DNA from: Methylocaldum sp. 14B
GTDB lineage: Bacteria > Pseudomonadota > Gammaproteobacteria > Methylococcales > Methylococcaceae
Assembly: GCF_002005105.1 (NCBI RefSeq)
Contig: NZ_MSCV01000012.1
Coordinates: forward strand, 87,314 to 151,313
Direction of reading: 5' to 3'
Length of the DNA: 64,000 nucleotides
Part shown: piece by piece, positions 18,271 through 27,107 of the stretch
Layout of the letters: each line of letters starts with the position of its first letter
How positions within the stretch are numbered: position 1 is the stretch's first letter
Position numbers and translations under genes: made by a program
Notes under the pieces: generated by a model
The model's database searches: none
The model's input: only the letters and a program-made list of their open reading frames with translations
What the model was told of the DNA's origin: nothing

Positions 18271-19035
18271 TCACGCAGCCGCAGTATTCTTCCGCACCAG
18301 CAGTTTGCGGAAATTGGTCAGCGAGGCCAGATGCAGGAAAACCCAGCCGAGTTCGCCCGCCGTGTGAAGCTCGTGCAGTTTCTCGATCGTCAACCGATTC
18401 AATGCCGTTTCATCGACGATCCAAAAGCCCGACAGCCCGAAGCTCTGCCCGGCCGACGTGGTGGCCGCCGCCTGCGTCTCGATCAGCAGATTCCAGTCGG
18501 CAAGTTTTTGACCGAACCGCGCGGTTCGCTTGGCCTGTTGATGGTAGTCCTGGAGGAAATCCATGGTTTCTCGCAGATAAGCAGAAGGCTTTCCGCCGAC
18601 GAATAGCGGTTCCCCTTCCGCTTCAACACTCAACCACCCGCAGGTTTCGTCCACGCAGACCACGTGCTGCGGTTCGGGATCGACGTCGCTTTCCGCCAGA
18701 ATGAAAGGGTATCGGCGAACGAAGGCCGGCACGTAATCCGCCGTCCAGTGTCCGTGTCCGTCGATGAAAAGATTTTCCTCCCGTTCGAATCCAAGCACGG
18801 CCACTGGAACCCAACCGTCATTGCCCGCCTTGGCGAAACCGATCGGGTAGTCCTTGCAGGCTTCGGCGAATTCCGCCGCGAGGAGCGGAACCCAATGGCT
18901 CTTTGCCGCGAAACGATGGTCGTTGGCGGCGCCGATTCTTAACGACTGATGCCTTTCGGCATTCAAAGCGACGATGTTTCGATAAAAGAGCAGTCCGGTC
19001 GGTTCTGAGCGTGATTTGCTTGTTTCCGCAGTCAT
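18271..19035 (-). CDS. SapC-family protein
   Basis: 254 residues matching the SapC family: LLFYRNIVALNAERHQSLRI near the start, a central FAKAGNDGWVPVAVLGF, YPFILAE, and ETMDFLQDYHQQAKRT. The family is named after a Campylobacter S-layer-linked protein and is common in proteobacteria; its biochemical role is unknown. There is no signal peptide. It is flanked by a repeat element downstream. A triple PhoB box lies about 230 bp upstream on the same strand, so it may belong to the phosphate regulon. Confidence 0.85.
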   Translation of the reverse strand: MTAETSKSRSEPTGLLFYRNIVALNAERHQSLRIGAANDHRFAAKSHWVPLLAAEFAEACKDYPIGFAKAGNDGWVPVAVLGFEREENLFIDGHGHWTADYVPAFVRRYPFILAESDVDPEPQHVVCVDETCGWLSVEAEGEPLFVGGKPSAYLRETMDFLQDYHQQAKRTARFGQKLADWNLLIETQAAATTSAGQSFGLSGFWIVDETALNRLTIEKLHELHTAGELGWVFLHLASLTNFRKLLVRKNTAAA

Positions 19036-19612
19036 TTCGGGTTTTGAAAAAACAATCGTTGCCGAGTATGTAAAAGTCTATCGGGCGTCGCCGATCGCAA
19101 GGCTTTTCCTGAATGCGCCCCTTGCCGTCAACCGTGTCAGGCCGCAGCTTAAAAAACCACAAGGCGGTCGGCCGTAGAGCGGCGCCGGACGATGTTTCGT
19201 TGACACCGACATCCGCGCCCTTGAGTCCGTTGATGGACCCGTGTCGGAGAAACGGTAGCGGTGTTTTGTGACGACCGTTTGAAGATCATGTGACAGTTTC
19301 CGAAACACAAGCGCGTTCGGATGCGGCATGCCGAGTCCCGCTCTCCAAAGCTGACACCGAGATCTTGTTCCAGAACGGACGAATGCGATCTGGGGTTGCC
19401 ATGCAACAAATCTGAAACATTCGATTGTTACAGTTTGGAGCACGTTGACGCCCGAGGAGTCCTTCACGAAGAAACCTCGGCACCTTTGGGGATCATCATT
19501 CTGGCCGATATGAAACTCGGATTTCTCATGCCACCGGTGGACATGAAGTTGCTCTTCGCGTCCTACCGGTTTGGCGAGCCCTTGCCGTAATGTCCCATCG
19601 CCGAGGAATGAA
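19036..19612. other. Intergenic region between sapC and the aminotransferase
   Basis: A 577-bp divergent gap. I see one strong feature, the minus-strand Pho box listed separately. No convincing gene, and no clear promoter for the plus-strand aminotransferase. Confidence 0.5.
19252..19296 (-). promoter_or_regulatory. Candidate triple PhoB box and -10 for sapC
   Basis: Read on the minus strand: CTGTCAC (19296-19290), TCTTCAA (19285-19279) and TCGTCAC (19274-19268), 11 bp apart. TACCGT (19257-19252) follows exactly 10 bp later. The target is the sapC gene starting at 19035. Confidence 0.6.
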
Positions 19613-21301
19613 ATGGATACAAGCGTAGCCCTTTACTGGCTGGGCGCGGCTGTCGCTGCGGCGGCGCTGCCGAAATTGAAACTGAGACTGGATCTGTCGA
19701 GGGCCAAGCACCCCTCCCTGGCAGGGCATTCCAATCTATCCCGCCGCATCGCCAAACTGGTGCCATTCTACGAATACGACGAGGAACATTTTTTTCGCTG
19801 CGATGGCGCTCCGGAAGAAATCGCCGCACAACGGCGCGCCGGATTCATGCGGCTTGCGGAGTTCTTGCGCAAGCGGTCTCCGCGTACGCTCGAGCTCAAC
19901 GAGTCGGCGGCGGACGGCATCTCGGATTTGCAGTTCACCTCCGCCTATCGCGTACCCTTCCAGTTCAGGCGCTTGGTCCGCGAATACCTCAAAACCGGCG
20001 CTTTCGTTCAATCGTCTTCGGGAGTCACCCTCACCGACCCGGACGGCAACGTCTCCTACGATCTCGCGGGGTCTTACGGCGTCAACGTGTTCGGTTACGA
20101 CTTTTACAAGGAGTGCCTGCAACGGGCCGGCGAGCGCGTTCACGAGCTGGGACCTGTACTGGGCCTTTATCATCCGGTGATCGTCAGCAACGTGGAGCGG
20201 CTGAAACTCATCTCGGGACTCGACGAAGTGTCGTTCCACATGTCCGGCACCGAAGCGGTGATGCAGGCGGTGCGGCTGGCGCGGTACCACGCCGGGCGAG
20301 CTTATGTGGTGCGCTTCTGCGGTGCCTATCACGGCTGGTGGGGCGACGTGCAGCCCGGGGTCGGCAACCCGGTGCCGGCGCACGAAACCTACACGCTGAA
20401 AGACATGGACGACGATACGCTGCGCGTGCTTCGCAAGCGCCGGGACATCGCCTGCGTACTGGTGAATCCTTTGCAGGCGCTGCATCCGAATGCGAGCGCT
20501 CCGGGCGATGGAGCCCTGATCGACAGCAGCCGATCCGCCGGTTTCGATCGGGCGGCTTACACGGACTGGTTGAAGCGGCTACGCACGGTGTGCAGTGAAA
20601 GGGGCATCGTCCTGATCTTCGACGAGGTGTTTACCGGCTTCCGCCTGGCGCCGGGCGGCGCTCAGGAATATTTCGGCGTTCAGGCCGACATGGTCACCTA
20701 CGGCAAGACTTTGGGCGGCGGCCTGCCCGTCGGCGTCGTATGCGGCCGCAAGGACTTGATGAAGCGCTTTCGCGACGACCGACCTACGGATATCTGCTTT
20801 GCCAGGGGCACATTCAATTCCCATCCTTACGTGATGGCGGCGATGAATGAATTCCTGAATTGTCTCGACAAACCCGAGATCCGGAATCTCTATCGGGACC
20901 TGGATTCCGTGTGGAATGCCAGGGCCGAGCAGTTGAATCAAAGGCTTCGCGACCAGGACCTGCCGGTACGGGTGGCCAATCTGGCGTCCATCTGGACTGT
21001 TTTCTATACCCGGCCCTCCCGCTACAACTGGATGTTTCAATATTACCTGCGTGCGCAGGATCTGACCCTGAGCTGGGTAGGAACCGGCCGGCTCATCTTC
21101 AGCCTCAATTACACCGAATCCGATTTCAAAACCGTGGCGGAGCGCTTCGTGACCGCGGCCGAGAAGATGAGGCAGGACGGATGGTGGTGGTACGAGGGGG
21201 GATTGTCCAACAAGGCCATAAGACGACAGGTGCTTCGCGAGATGCTTGCCAAGCGTTTCCGGTTAGTAGGTTCCGAGTACCGTCAAAACCGAGAAGGCTA
21301 G
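19613..21301 (+). CDS. Class III PLP-dependent aminotransferase with N-terminal hydrophobic segment
   Basis: 562 residues. After a short hydrophobic segment (ALYWLGAAVAAAALP) comes a class III aminotransferase fold: SGTEAVMQAVRLAR, GAYHGWWGD, IVLIFDEVFTGFRL and the PLP lysine in TYGKTLGGGLPVG. The closest general type is glutamate-1-semialdehyde aminomutase, but this protein is about 130 residues longer, with extra N-terminal sequence that may bind the membrane. GAGG lies 7 nt before the ATG. The substrate is unknown. Its neighbours encode lipid enzymes, so an amino-lipid or lipid head-group role is conceivable but not shown. Confidence 0.8.
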   Translation: MDTSVALYWLGAAVAAAALPKLKLRLDLSRAKHPSLAGHSNLSRRIAKLVPFYEYDEEHFFRCDGAPEEIAAQRRAGFMRLAEFLRKRSPRTLELNESAADGISDLQFTSAYRVPFQFRRLVREYLKTGAFVQSSSGVTLTDPDGNVSYDLAGSYGVNVFGYDFYKECLQRAGERVHELGPVLGLYHPVIVSNVERLKLISGLDEVSFHMSGTEAVMQAVRLARYHAGRAYVVRFCGAYHGWWGDVQPGVGNPVPAHETYTLKDMDDDTLRVLRKRRDIACVLVNPLQALHPNASAPGDGALIDSSRSAGFDRAAYTDWLKRLRTVCSERGIVLIFDEVFTGFRLAPGGAQEYFGVQADMVTYGKTLGGGLPVGVVCGRKDLMKRFRDDRPTDICFARGTFNSHPYVMAAMNEFLNCLDKPEIRNLYRDLDSVWNARAEQLNQRLRDQDLPVRVANLASIWTVFYTRPSRYNWMFQYYLRAQDLTLSWVGTGRLIFSLNYTESDFKTVAERFVTAAEKMRQDGWWWYEGGLSNKAIRRQVLREMLAKRFRLVGSEYRQNREG

Positions 21302-21471
21302 GATTAAGCGCGAGCTTCCGTTTCCTCGCTGGTTCTACACGCATCTGTGGGTGACAAATGCTGAACGAGTCCGGATACGTATGCTCAGAGTTTGTTGATT
21401 GTATCGGTTTGAAAGGGCTGGCCGCTTTCCGTCGCGGCCTTCATAAAATGAATTTGGAACCCTGGCGGAGC

Positions 21472-22095
21472 TCAAGCGTGCTGTTCCGATTCCTCTTTTT
21501 CAGATGTCATGGGATCGATGAGCTGTCCTCGGAGCAGGCAAATAGGGGATTTGTAGTACAGCTTGATGTCGTGAAACGGATCGGTAAGGATTTTGGCCAA
21601 CCAAACCAGCCCGGTTTGGACGTCTCTCAGGAAGAACAGTTGCACGGTTCGGAACAGCAGGCCGCCGATTCCGATCGCGAGCCATAACAAGCCCAGGTGG
21701 TGCATGAAGCTACTGTCGGTGGAGTTGGAGTCGAAAAGCCCGAACAGCGTTGGATCCAGGTAAAGAGCGATCGGAGAGAGTGCCCAGATAGCCATGAGGA
21801 CCACCTTCCGCCTTAGGTTATAGCCGACCTTCACCTGTTCCTTGTACTCGTGGGTCGCCTGATTGACGACGTCATATCCTTTCGGCTCGAAGAAGAAGTG
21901 ACCGGTTTGACGGGTGAGCATTGCGAACAGCCACCCGATCAGCGCCGCGGCGACCGGATCGGTGAACACCAAGGCGTAAGCCAATACGAAACTCAGCGCG
22001 CTGACGAAATGCAGCGACTGGTTTATCCGGCTGTGATGATAGTAACGGTGATCGTCCCAACGTTGTATTTCCAGAGCTTTAAGAAAACCGTGCAT
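21472..22095 (-). CDS. Mpo1-like (DUF962-type) membrane protein
   Basis: About 207 residues with several membrane helices. Conserved-looking polar motifs are HHSRINQSLHFVSA and RQTGHFFFEPKGYD. These recall the H-x-N-x3-H and GHxxFE motifs of DUF962/Mpo1 proteins, which oxidise 2-hydroxy fatty acids; the match is by eye and only suggestive. The start at ATG 22095 has GGAGG at ideal spacing. A GTG at 22128 in the same frame would add eleven hydrophobic residues. The gene faces the aminotransferase convergently, and upstream lies the decarboxylase on the other strand. A hairpin followed by eight T lies just before the ribosome-binding site. Confidence 0.6.
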   Translation of the reverse strand: MHGFLKALEIQRWDDHRYYHHSRINQSLHFVSALSFVLAYALVFTDPVAAALIGWLFAMLTRQTGHFFFEPKGYDVVNQATHEYKEQVKVGYNLRRKVVLMAIWALSPIALYLDPTLFGLFDSNSTDSSFMHHLGLLWLAIGIGGLLFRTVQLFFLRDVQTGLVWLAKILTDPFHDIKLYYKSPICLLRGQLIDPMTSEKEESEQHA

Positions 22096-22537
22096 AGATC
22101 CTCCGATGAATAGCGCAAAAAAAAGCACGGTGTGTCCGTGCGTGAAGCGTACGAACAGCGCCGTGCGGACAGGAGAGAAAGAGACAAAGCAAAAAGTCCG
22201 AAACCCAAAGAATCAACGAGCATCCCTGCTGCCACAGCACTTCAAGGCGGCTGACCATTCGATGCCAATCCATCCATTAAGGATAAGATTCGAGTGTTAC
22301 AGAGTTAATGCAATTTCCTGACTGAACGATGACAGCCGGATGACTCGCATGATTCCGTAGTTATTGCTTTGGCACAAAGAAGCGATCTTCGACAAATGCA
22401 GTCCGTAGGATGTGCCGACCATCGGGAAGCGCCCTTCGACCGGGCTCAGGACAGGCATCGCTCGCGACTGCCGGAACAATAATGCGTGTCCTGTGGCTTT
22501 TGGAGATGAGCACCGATAGTACAAAGCCCTACAAACA
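22096..22537. other. Divergent gap between the Mpo1-like gene and psd
   Basis: 440 bp. It holds the terminator-like hairpin at 22117-22136 and a short CCCTTCGACCGGGCTCAGGACAGG repeat core near 22433. A CTGTAAC 7-mer on the minus strand near 22300 lacks a good partner. No gene. Confidence 0.45.
22112..22136 (-). terminator. Terminator-like hairpin just before the Mpo1-like gene
   Basis: On the minus strand GCACGG / CCGTGC is followed immediately by eight T, about 20 bp before the GGAGG of the gene at 22095. It could be an attenuator or a block to read-through from the methyltransferase gene further upstream on the same strand. Confidence 0.4.
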
Positions 22538-23416
22538 ATGACCTTACGCTCCCTAATCGCGCAAATTACCCAACAGGACGATGTCAATTTTTTGCTGACC
22601 AATCGCATTCCGCGCCAATTTCTCACGCGGTTCGTGGGTTGGTTCAGCCAAATCGAGCATCCTCTGGTCTGTCGTCTATCCATTGCCTTGTGGCGGCTGT
22701 TTGCCCAAGTCGACCTGAGCGACGCCAAGAAAACGAAGTTCCGCAGCATGCACGAATGCTTCACCCGCGAACTTAAGGAAGGCGCCCGTCCCGTCGACGA
22801 TGATCCCGGCGTTCTGGTCAGTCCGTGCGACGCCATCATAGGGGCACATGGCGATATTGAAGGCACGACGCTGTTTCAGGCCAAAGGCATCCCGTACGCC
22901 CTGAACGAACTGGTTTGTGATGGGGAATTGGCAAGCCATTACCGTAATGGCTATTACGTGACCTTACGGCTCACTTCCGGCATGTACCACCGGTTCCACG
23001 CGCCGTATGACTGCGAGATCGATCAGGTTACCTACATTTCGGGAGACACCTGGAATGTCAATCCGGTTGCCCTCAGGCGAATACCGGGTCTTTTTTGCAA
23101 GAACGAGCGCGCCGTACTGCGGACGCGGTTGAGCCCCGGCAACCACCTAATCGCTTTGGTGCCCGTTGCCGCCGTGCTCGTGGCCAGCATACGGCTTCAT
23201 TTCCTGGATGTTCTGCTGCACCTCAGGTACCGCGGCCCTAACGTGATTCCATGCAAAGCGCCATTTCGTAAAGGTGACGAACTAGGGTGGTTTCAGCATG
23301 GTTCGACGATCATCGTTTTGGCGCCCAACGGGTTCAAGCTCTGCCCTCAGCTGGAACAGGGCGCCGTCATCCGCATGGGGCGACGACTGCTGATGCTCCC
23401 GTTATGGAAACTCTGA
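22538..23416 (+). CDS. psd: Phosphatidylserine decarboxylase-family protein
   Basis: 292 residues with the family order: FTRELKEGARPVDDDPGVLVSPCDAIIGAHG (metal and substrate region), LRLTSGMYHRFHAPYDCEI with catalytic His, YISGDTWNVNP, and the self-cleavage motif WFQHGSTIIVL, where HGST replaces the more usual LGST. The enzyme converts phosphatidylserine to phosphatidylethanolamine in the membrane. The pyruvoyl group would form at the Ser of GST. It lies near a PEMT-like methyltransferase, and a phosphatidylserine synthase-like gene is 12 kb away. Start ATG at 22538 has only a weak ribosome-binding site. Confidence 0.88.
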   Translation: MTLRSLIAQITQQDDVNFLLTNRIPRQFLTRFVGWFSQIEHPLVCRLSIALWRLFAQVDLSDAKKTKFRSMHECFTRELKEGARPVDDDPGVLVSPCDAIIGAHGDIEGTTLFQAKGIPYALNELVCDGELASHYRNGYYVTLRLTSGMYHRFHAPYDCEIDQVTYISGDTWNVNPVALRRIPGLFCKNERAVLRTRLSPGNHLIALVPVAAVLVASIRLHFLDVLLHLRYRGPNVIPCKAPFRKGDELGWFQHGSTIIVLAPNGFKLCPQLEQGAVIRMGRRLLMLPLWKL

Positions 23417-23515
23417 ATAAGTCGATTCCGCTCATGGTTCGACAGGCTCACCATGAACGGAATCAATCCGTTTCCGTTCGTCCTGAGCCTGTCGAAGGAC
23501 TTACTAAGTGATAAG
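23411..23515. repeat. Inverted repeat around CCTGAGCCTGTCGAAGGAC
   Basis: Contains CTCTGAATAAGTCGATTCCG, GTTCGACAGGCTCACCATGAAC and GTCCTGAGCCTGTCGAAGGA. A related copy lies at 37036-37123. Repeats of this kind are widespread in gammaproteobacterial intergenic DNA. Confidence 0.55.
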
Positions 23516-23530
23516 AAAGAAAAGTTATAC

Positions 23531-23630
23531 CGTCACCCTGGCGGGGAATGCCGGGGTCCAGGTTACATGGATGTATCAGCCTTGCCATCCCTGGTTTCTG
23601 GATTCCGGCAATCCATGCCGGAATGACGAG
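23531..23630. repeat. Imperfect palindromic repeat with GGCATGGATTGCCGG-type core
   Basis: GTCACCCTGGCGGGGAATGCC is mirrored by GGCAATCCATGCCGGAATGAC about 100 bp on. No ORF. Together with the preceding repeat it fills the psd / methyltransferase gap. Confidence 0.5.
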
Positions 23631-23800
23631 CAAAGTGACATTCATTCGTTTACGTTTAGTATCGCTTCGGCAGTTAAAGCGCGATTTTCGGCAAATTGCG
23701 ATTAACCCAAGTCATTGATTGGACAAGGTAAGATCGGAGATGCATTCGAAAGATGATTCTGATTTAACTGCCGAAGCAATAATCAGAGCTTCCTTATCGA

Positions 23801-24337
23801 TCAACGCTCATAGTACGCGCCGACGCCGTAATATAAAGTCTCCACAAGAGGTAACAGAATCCAGTCGTCATGAGGGAATCTCATGACCAGAAAAAAGCCC
23901 CAAATCGACAATAATGTACCGACGTATTGCGGGTGGCTAAGCACTGAAAATGGGAAGGCGTTGCACCACTGGATTTCATAACCGAACTTGTTGCCGTAGA
24001 ACACTCCGGACCGCCCTAGGCGATAAAAGACGCCGAAATTAAATACTTGGCCGATAACAATCAACCCAATCCCCAATGACATTGGAACCAGACTGCTGGT
24101 GGGGAGTGGAATCAGGGTATTCCCTAGCAGCATGCACCAGGCAAGGAATATCCCTATTTGCAATATCTTGAATATATAAAATAACTTCTCCAGGACGGAA
24201 ATCGGCTCGCCAAAACGAACGATTGCGGGATATTTGCAGACGGCCTTAAAGGTATCAGGATGATGCCAAATCCACAGGTAGGTTATCCGTTCTATGCTTA
24301 ACAATAGAGCTGCGGTCAGAAAAAACCAAAGCAGCAT
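23801..24337 (-). CDS. Phospholipid N-methyltransferase-like membrane protein (PEMT/ICMT family)
   Basis: 178 residues with four to five membrane helices. The C-terminal third has VLSHPQYVGTLLSIWGFFLV, matching the HPxYxG...WG SAM-binding signature of PEMT/isoprenylcysteine methyltransferase proteins. The start IERITYLWIWHHPDTF fits PEMT better. PEMT methylates phosphatidylethanolamine towards phosphatidylcholine. AAGGAA lies 7 nt before the ATG. Placement next to phosphatidylserine decarboxylase supports the lipid role. Base composition is noticeably more AT-rich than the surroundings, so horizontal acquisition is possible. Confidence 0.65.
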   Translation of the reverse strand: MLLWFFLTAALLLSIERITYLWIWHHPDTFKAVCKYPAIVRFGEPISVLEKLFYIFKILQIGIFLAWCMLLGNTLIPLPTSSLVPMSLGIGLIVIGQVFNFGVFYRLGRSGVFYGNKFGYEIQWCNAFPFSVLSHPQYVGTLLSIWGFFLVMRFPHDDWILLPLVETLYYGVGAYYER

Positions 24338-24629
24338 AATCTTATTCCTTGAAAATCCAGTTAATCGAATTAAACAGAATCAGAGAACGGATCGCAACCT
24401 CGAAACGGAAAATATCAAACCTGCCGATAAAAATACGGTAATACCTATGCGTTCGGCGCGTCGAAGAATTCGGGAAAAGAGAATCCTTCACCTGGATACT
24501 CGGTGATTTTATTGTGAACGTCGGACAGCCGACGGCACATGTTCAGCGAACCGTTTGAGGCGGTAGGCCGGGGGTGGAGATCGCTTCTCGGCTGCTGAAA
24601 GTATCGACCATCCTGCCGTGCAGTTCGAT

Positions 24630-24941
24630 TAGAGCATTTTTATACCTACTGTACGGGCATTCGCGAGTAGGTCGGGAATCCCTTCCCAATCGCAAACGGT
24701 CGCTTTAGTCGCGACCCTTCCCGACGCCGCCGTTGGGCCAAAGGGTTCGTCGGCAAGGGATTGCCGACCTACAACCATGCACCCTGTAGGTCGGGAATCC
24801 CTTCCCGACGCCACGTCCCGGCCACGCGTCTTCGTCGGCAAAGGATTGCCGACCTACGAATTGAAGCAATTCACCCGAGCCGAAGGCGCCACGACTTCCG
24901 CCAAGCCTGTTTTGCCGTACGAGCGAGATGAAAACGCTCTA
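24630..24941. mobile_element. Complete TA-ended inverted-repeat element, 312 bp
   Basis: Starts TAGAGCATTTTTAT and ends with inverted GATGAAAACGCTCTA. Inside are GTAGGTCGGGAATCCC, one CCAATCGCAAACG unit with the GTCGC-TTTA-GTCGC palindrome, and inverted GTCGGCAAAGGATTGCCGAC. The right arm (from about 24862) reappears inverted at 34787. No ORF. Confidence 0.65.
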
Positions 24942-25022
24942 ATGCGGCATCGAGAACCCTTTTACGAAAAAGGTCAGGGGCATACGGTCGTCGCGTCAAG
25001 CGCCCGGTATCGGAATTCGGAA

Positions 25023-25290
25023 TCAGCCGATGCGGCCGGTGATATAGCTTTTGGTCAAGGGATGACGCGGATGGGTAAGGACCTCGGCCGTTTCCCCCAC
25101 TTCAATCAATCGTCCCAGATGGAAAAATCCGATGCGCTCCGAAACCCGCGCGGCCTGCTGTAGCGAATGGGTCACGATTACAAGGGTGAATTGACGCTTC
25201 AATTCCGCGGCCAGGTGCTCGATTTTGGCCGTCGCAATGGGATCGAACGCCGAACATGGTTCATCCGTCAGGATGATTTCGGGACGGCAG
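25023..25290 (-). pseudogene. pstB: pstB remnant (C-terminal third of phosphate ABC transporter ATPase)
   Basis: The minus strand reads [20 protein letters not shown], then [40 protein letters not shown] and YITGRIG before the stop. This is the Walker B-to-C-terminus part of PstB, with the H-loop His present. The Walker A, Q-loop and signature motif are absent upstream, where the sequence loses resemblance at about 25290. It is a relic of the pst operon inside a phosphate-related island. Confidence 0.75.
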
Positions 25291-25419
25291 CGATGATTCG
25301 AAATCCGAGTCGATTGTCGGCGGGTTCGGAAGGCCGGACCGAGATCGCGATTCGCCGCGTGGGATGCGTTTGGAAGATCATGGAGGAAGCGGACGGCTGC
25401 CGCCGAAGGGGCTCAGTCG

Positions 25420-25620
25420 TCAGTTCGCGCGATGAATTTCATAGCGCCCCTCCCTCAAGCCGTTCAAGAACTCCACCCAAGGCAGGTGCCGAGTCTGGTC
25501 CATTCCTCGTATCCAGTCATTCTCGACGTATTGGATCACGACGCTCTCGGTGGCGGGGTCGATGTCGACGATGTGGAAATAAGCGCGGCACGATCGGTCG
25601 TCGCCAAGATGGTTATTCAT
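25420..25620 (-). CDS. Small hypothetical protein, 66 residues
   Basis: MNNHLGDDRSCRAYFHIVDI at the N-terminus, then acidic and aromatic residues and WVEFLNGLREGRYEIHRAN at the end. GAGGAG lies about 9 nt before the ATG, which supports expression. I do not recognise the family. It has no signal peptide or membrane segment. It lies downstream of nothing obvious and upstream of the pstB remnant. Confidence 0.5.
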   Translation of the reverse strand: MNNHLGDDRSCRAYFHIVDIDPATESVVIQYVENDWIRGMDQTRHLPWVEFLNGLREGRYEIHRAN

Positions 25621-25622
25621 AA

Positions 25623-26112
25623 GGACAACTCCTCGTTAGTTGGAAAGCTTGAACTCGGCCCCCCCGAAGCTTCGCCCGGCTATCGGGACGGTCGGGGTGA
25701 GGCGGGAGGTGCGTGGTTGGCGCAGGCGAGACGTCCCGGGGGATCATCCGCTCCGTCTGCGGGCTACCCGGCGGGTCTGCGTCAACATCTAAGGCATGAT
25801 AGCCAGCGCCGCAGTCGGCATCCAGATTGAGACTTGATCTCCGTCAAACCGGCTGCTTATTTTGCAAGCACGCAAGTGGCCCGGTGGCATCGGTCTTTCA
25901 TCCGAAGTGAGGCGGATGCTCTACCGCGCACCGCTAATGCCGAGGATCAGGCTGCGGCAAGGAGCACCTCCAGCCATTGGCGCGGAGTGAGTGGCGCTCG
26001 TACGGTCCCGGTGTTTCGGTTCGCGTTTATCGGCCACCATTTACACGCAACCTCGTTCTTCATCCGGCAACGAGCGATAGGCTTCGCGTCTTTCTCCTTC
26101 AAGACTCCCTTT
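25623..26112. other. Intergenic region, nothing recognised
   Basis: 490 bp between a small gene start and the end of a PEP-CTERM gene. ORFs here lack credible starts or motifs. I see no repeat family or terminator with confidence. Confidence 0.45.
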
Positions 26113-26832
26113 TTACACGAGGCGTGGTTTGGAGTGCCGGGAGGCGAAAGCGAAACCGGTGACAGCGGAGCCGAACAGCCAAAAAGCTGCGGGAACGGGA
26201 ACAGGTTCGGGCGCGGTACCCGGTTGACCGTTCGAGCCTGCAAACCACGCGCCGCCCGTTCCGCCGGTCAGGGCTTCGTTGAAACCGGCGACGTGGGCGG
26301 CGAAGTAATAATTGCCCTGGCCGGCGTTTTTACCGGAAAGAGCGAAATAGTGGCTTGCGTTATCGCCGTTGATCCCGGTGATGGCGAACCAGACCGGATC
26401 GTAGCGGTCTTGGCCGCCGCCGCCTGTCTTGAGTTCAAAATCGCCGAAACCATCGGCATTGCCGGACCCGAGGCTCCATCCGCTGGGCAACTTGAAGTTA
26501 TTAGCGGTGAAACCGCCAGGGTTTAATGTGGTGTTGAATGCAAAAGTATCGATACCGTAGTTGGTACCCGCTTTCGAGTCCAGCACGGAAAGCGCGTCGA
26601 CGCTGAACACGACGTCATCACTCGTCGTCGTATAGCCGTTCAGCAAAAGTCCGGCGGCATCGCTGCCGTCCCGGATGAACACGGTCAGGTAATCCGCATT
26701 GTCCGGAAACACGGATTCGGCATTGGATTGATTCAATGTCGCTTTCCAGATGGCGGCATGCCCTGCCGGGCTCAACCCAAGACCGAGCGCCAATGCAAAA
26801 ACGACAGGCGGTTTTCTGACATGAGCAAGCAT
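26113..26832 (-). CDS. PEP-CTERM (VPxPAA variant) exported protein
   Basis: 239 residues with an N-terminal signal (VVFALALGLGLSPAGHA), a polar middle rich in Gly/Asn/Asp, and the C-terminal sorting signal VPVPAAFWLFGSAVTGFAFASR followed by basic residues. Proteins with this tripartite end are recognised by exosortase and usually released or anchored at the surface with exopolysaccharide. GAGGAG lies 8 nt before the ATG. The function of the body is unknown. A Pho box precedes it, in a divergent promoter shared with the choice-of-anchor I gene. Confidence 0.8.
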   Translation of the reverse strand: MLAHVRKPPVVFALALGLGLSPAGHAAIWKATLNQSNAESVFPDNADYLTVFIRDGSDAAGLLLNGYTTTSDDVVFSVDALSVLDSKAGTNYGIDTFAFNTTLNPGGFTANNFKLPSGWSLGSGNADGFGDFELKTGGGGQDRYDPVWFAITGINGDNASHYFALSGKNAGQGNYYFAAHVAGFNEALTGGTGGAWFAGSNGQPGTAPEPVPVPAAFWLFGSAVTGFAFASRHSKPRLV

Positions 26833-26871
26833 GATCGGTCTCCTCGACTTCTCGTTTGTAAGACTGGCGAC

Positions 26872-26916
26872 ACTGTATCTTCGCTTTCTTTCAAATGGGT
26901 TAAGTTTGTGTTACGG
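26872..26916 (-). promoter_or_regulatory. Candidate triple PhoB box and -10 for first PEP-CTERM gene
   Basis: Minus strand: CCGTAAC (26916-26910), ACTTAAC (26905-26899) and TTGAAAG (26894-26888), 11 bp apart. TACAGT (26877-26872) lies exactly 10 bp later. It shares ACAA-ACTTAAC with the box at 42698. Confidence 0.65.
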
Positions 26917-26991
26917 GTGTTCGTTTTTTCCGCTTGAAGCGACCTTCCGCGTTAGGCGTAGGTCCGGCTTAGCCGATACTCCGGAGCAGGC

Positions 26992-27009
26992 TTGTCACAC
27001 CGCCTTAAC
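26992..27009 (+). promoter_or_regulatory. Candidate PhoB box upstream of choice-of-anchor I gene
   Basis: TTGTCAC and CCTTAAC separated by 4 bp, on the plus strand about 100 bp before the start codon. A clear -10 at the 10-bp distance is not obvious; TAGCGT at 27020 or GATAGT at 27037 are possible. Confidence 0.6.
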
Positions 27010-27107
27010 GTGACTCCAGTAGCGTCCCGACTTTCGGATAGTCCAGCCATTGGAAGGATTGTTTTGAACCGCGTTCTTTTCACCTGCGCTAACTCGGAGT
27101 CACAAGA

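Noticed and set aside
22079..22273. 64-residue minus-strand ORF in the leader of the Mpo1-like gene
   Set aside because: It overlaps the better start at 22095 in another frame, with no ribosome-binding site or recognisable feature.
24356..24384. Pho box-like CTGTTTA / GATTAAC / TTTTCAA on the minus strand before the methyltransferase
   Set aside because: The 11-bp spacing fits, but the site is too close to the start codon to leave room for a -10 and leader, and the matches are weak.
25167..25622. 151-residue plus-strand ORF
   Set aside because: It covers the pstB relic and the small minus-strand gene, both better supported, and has no motif.
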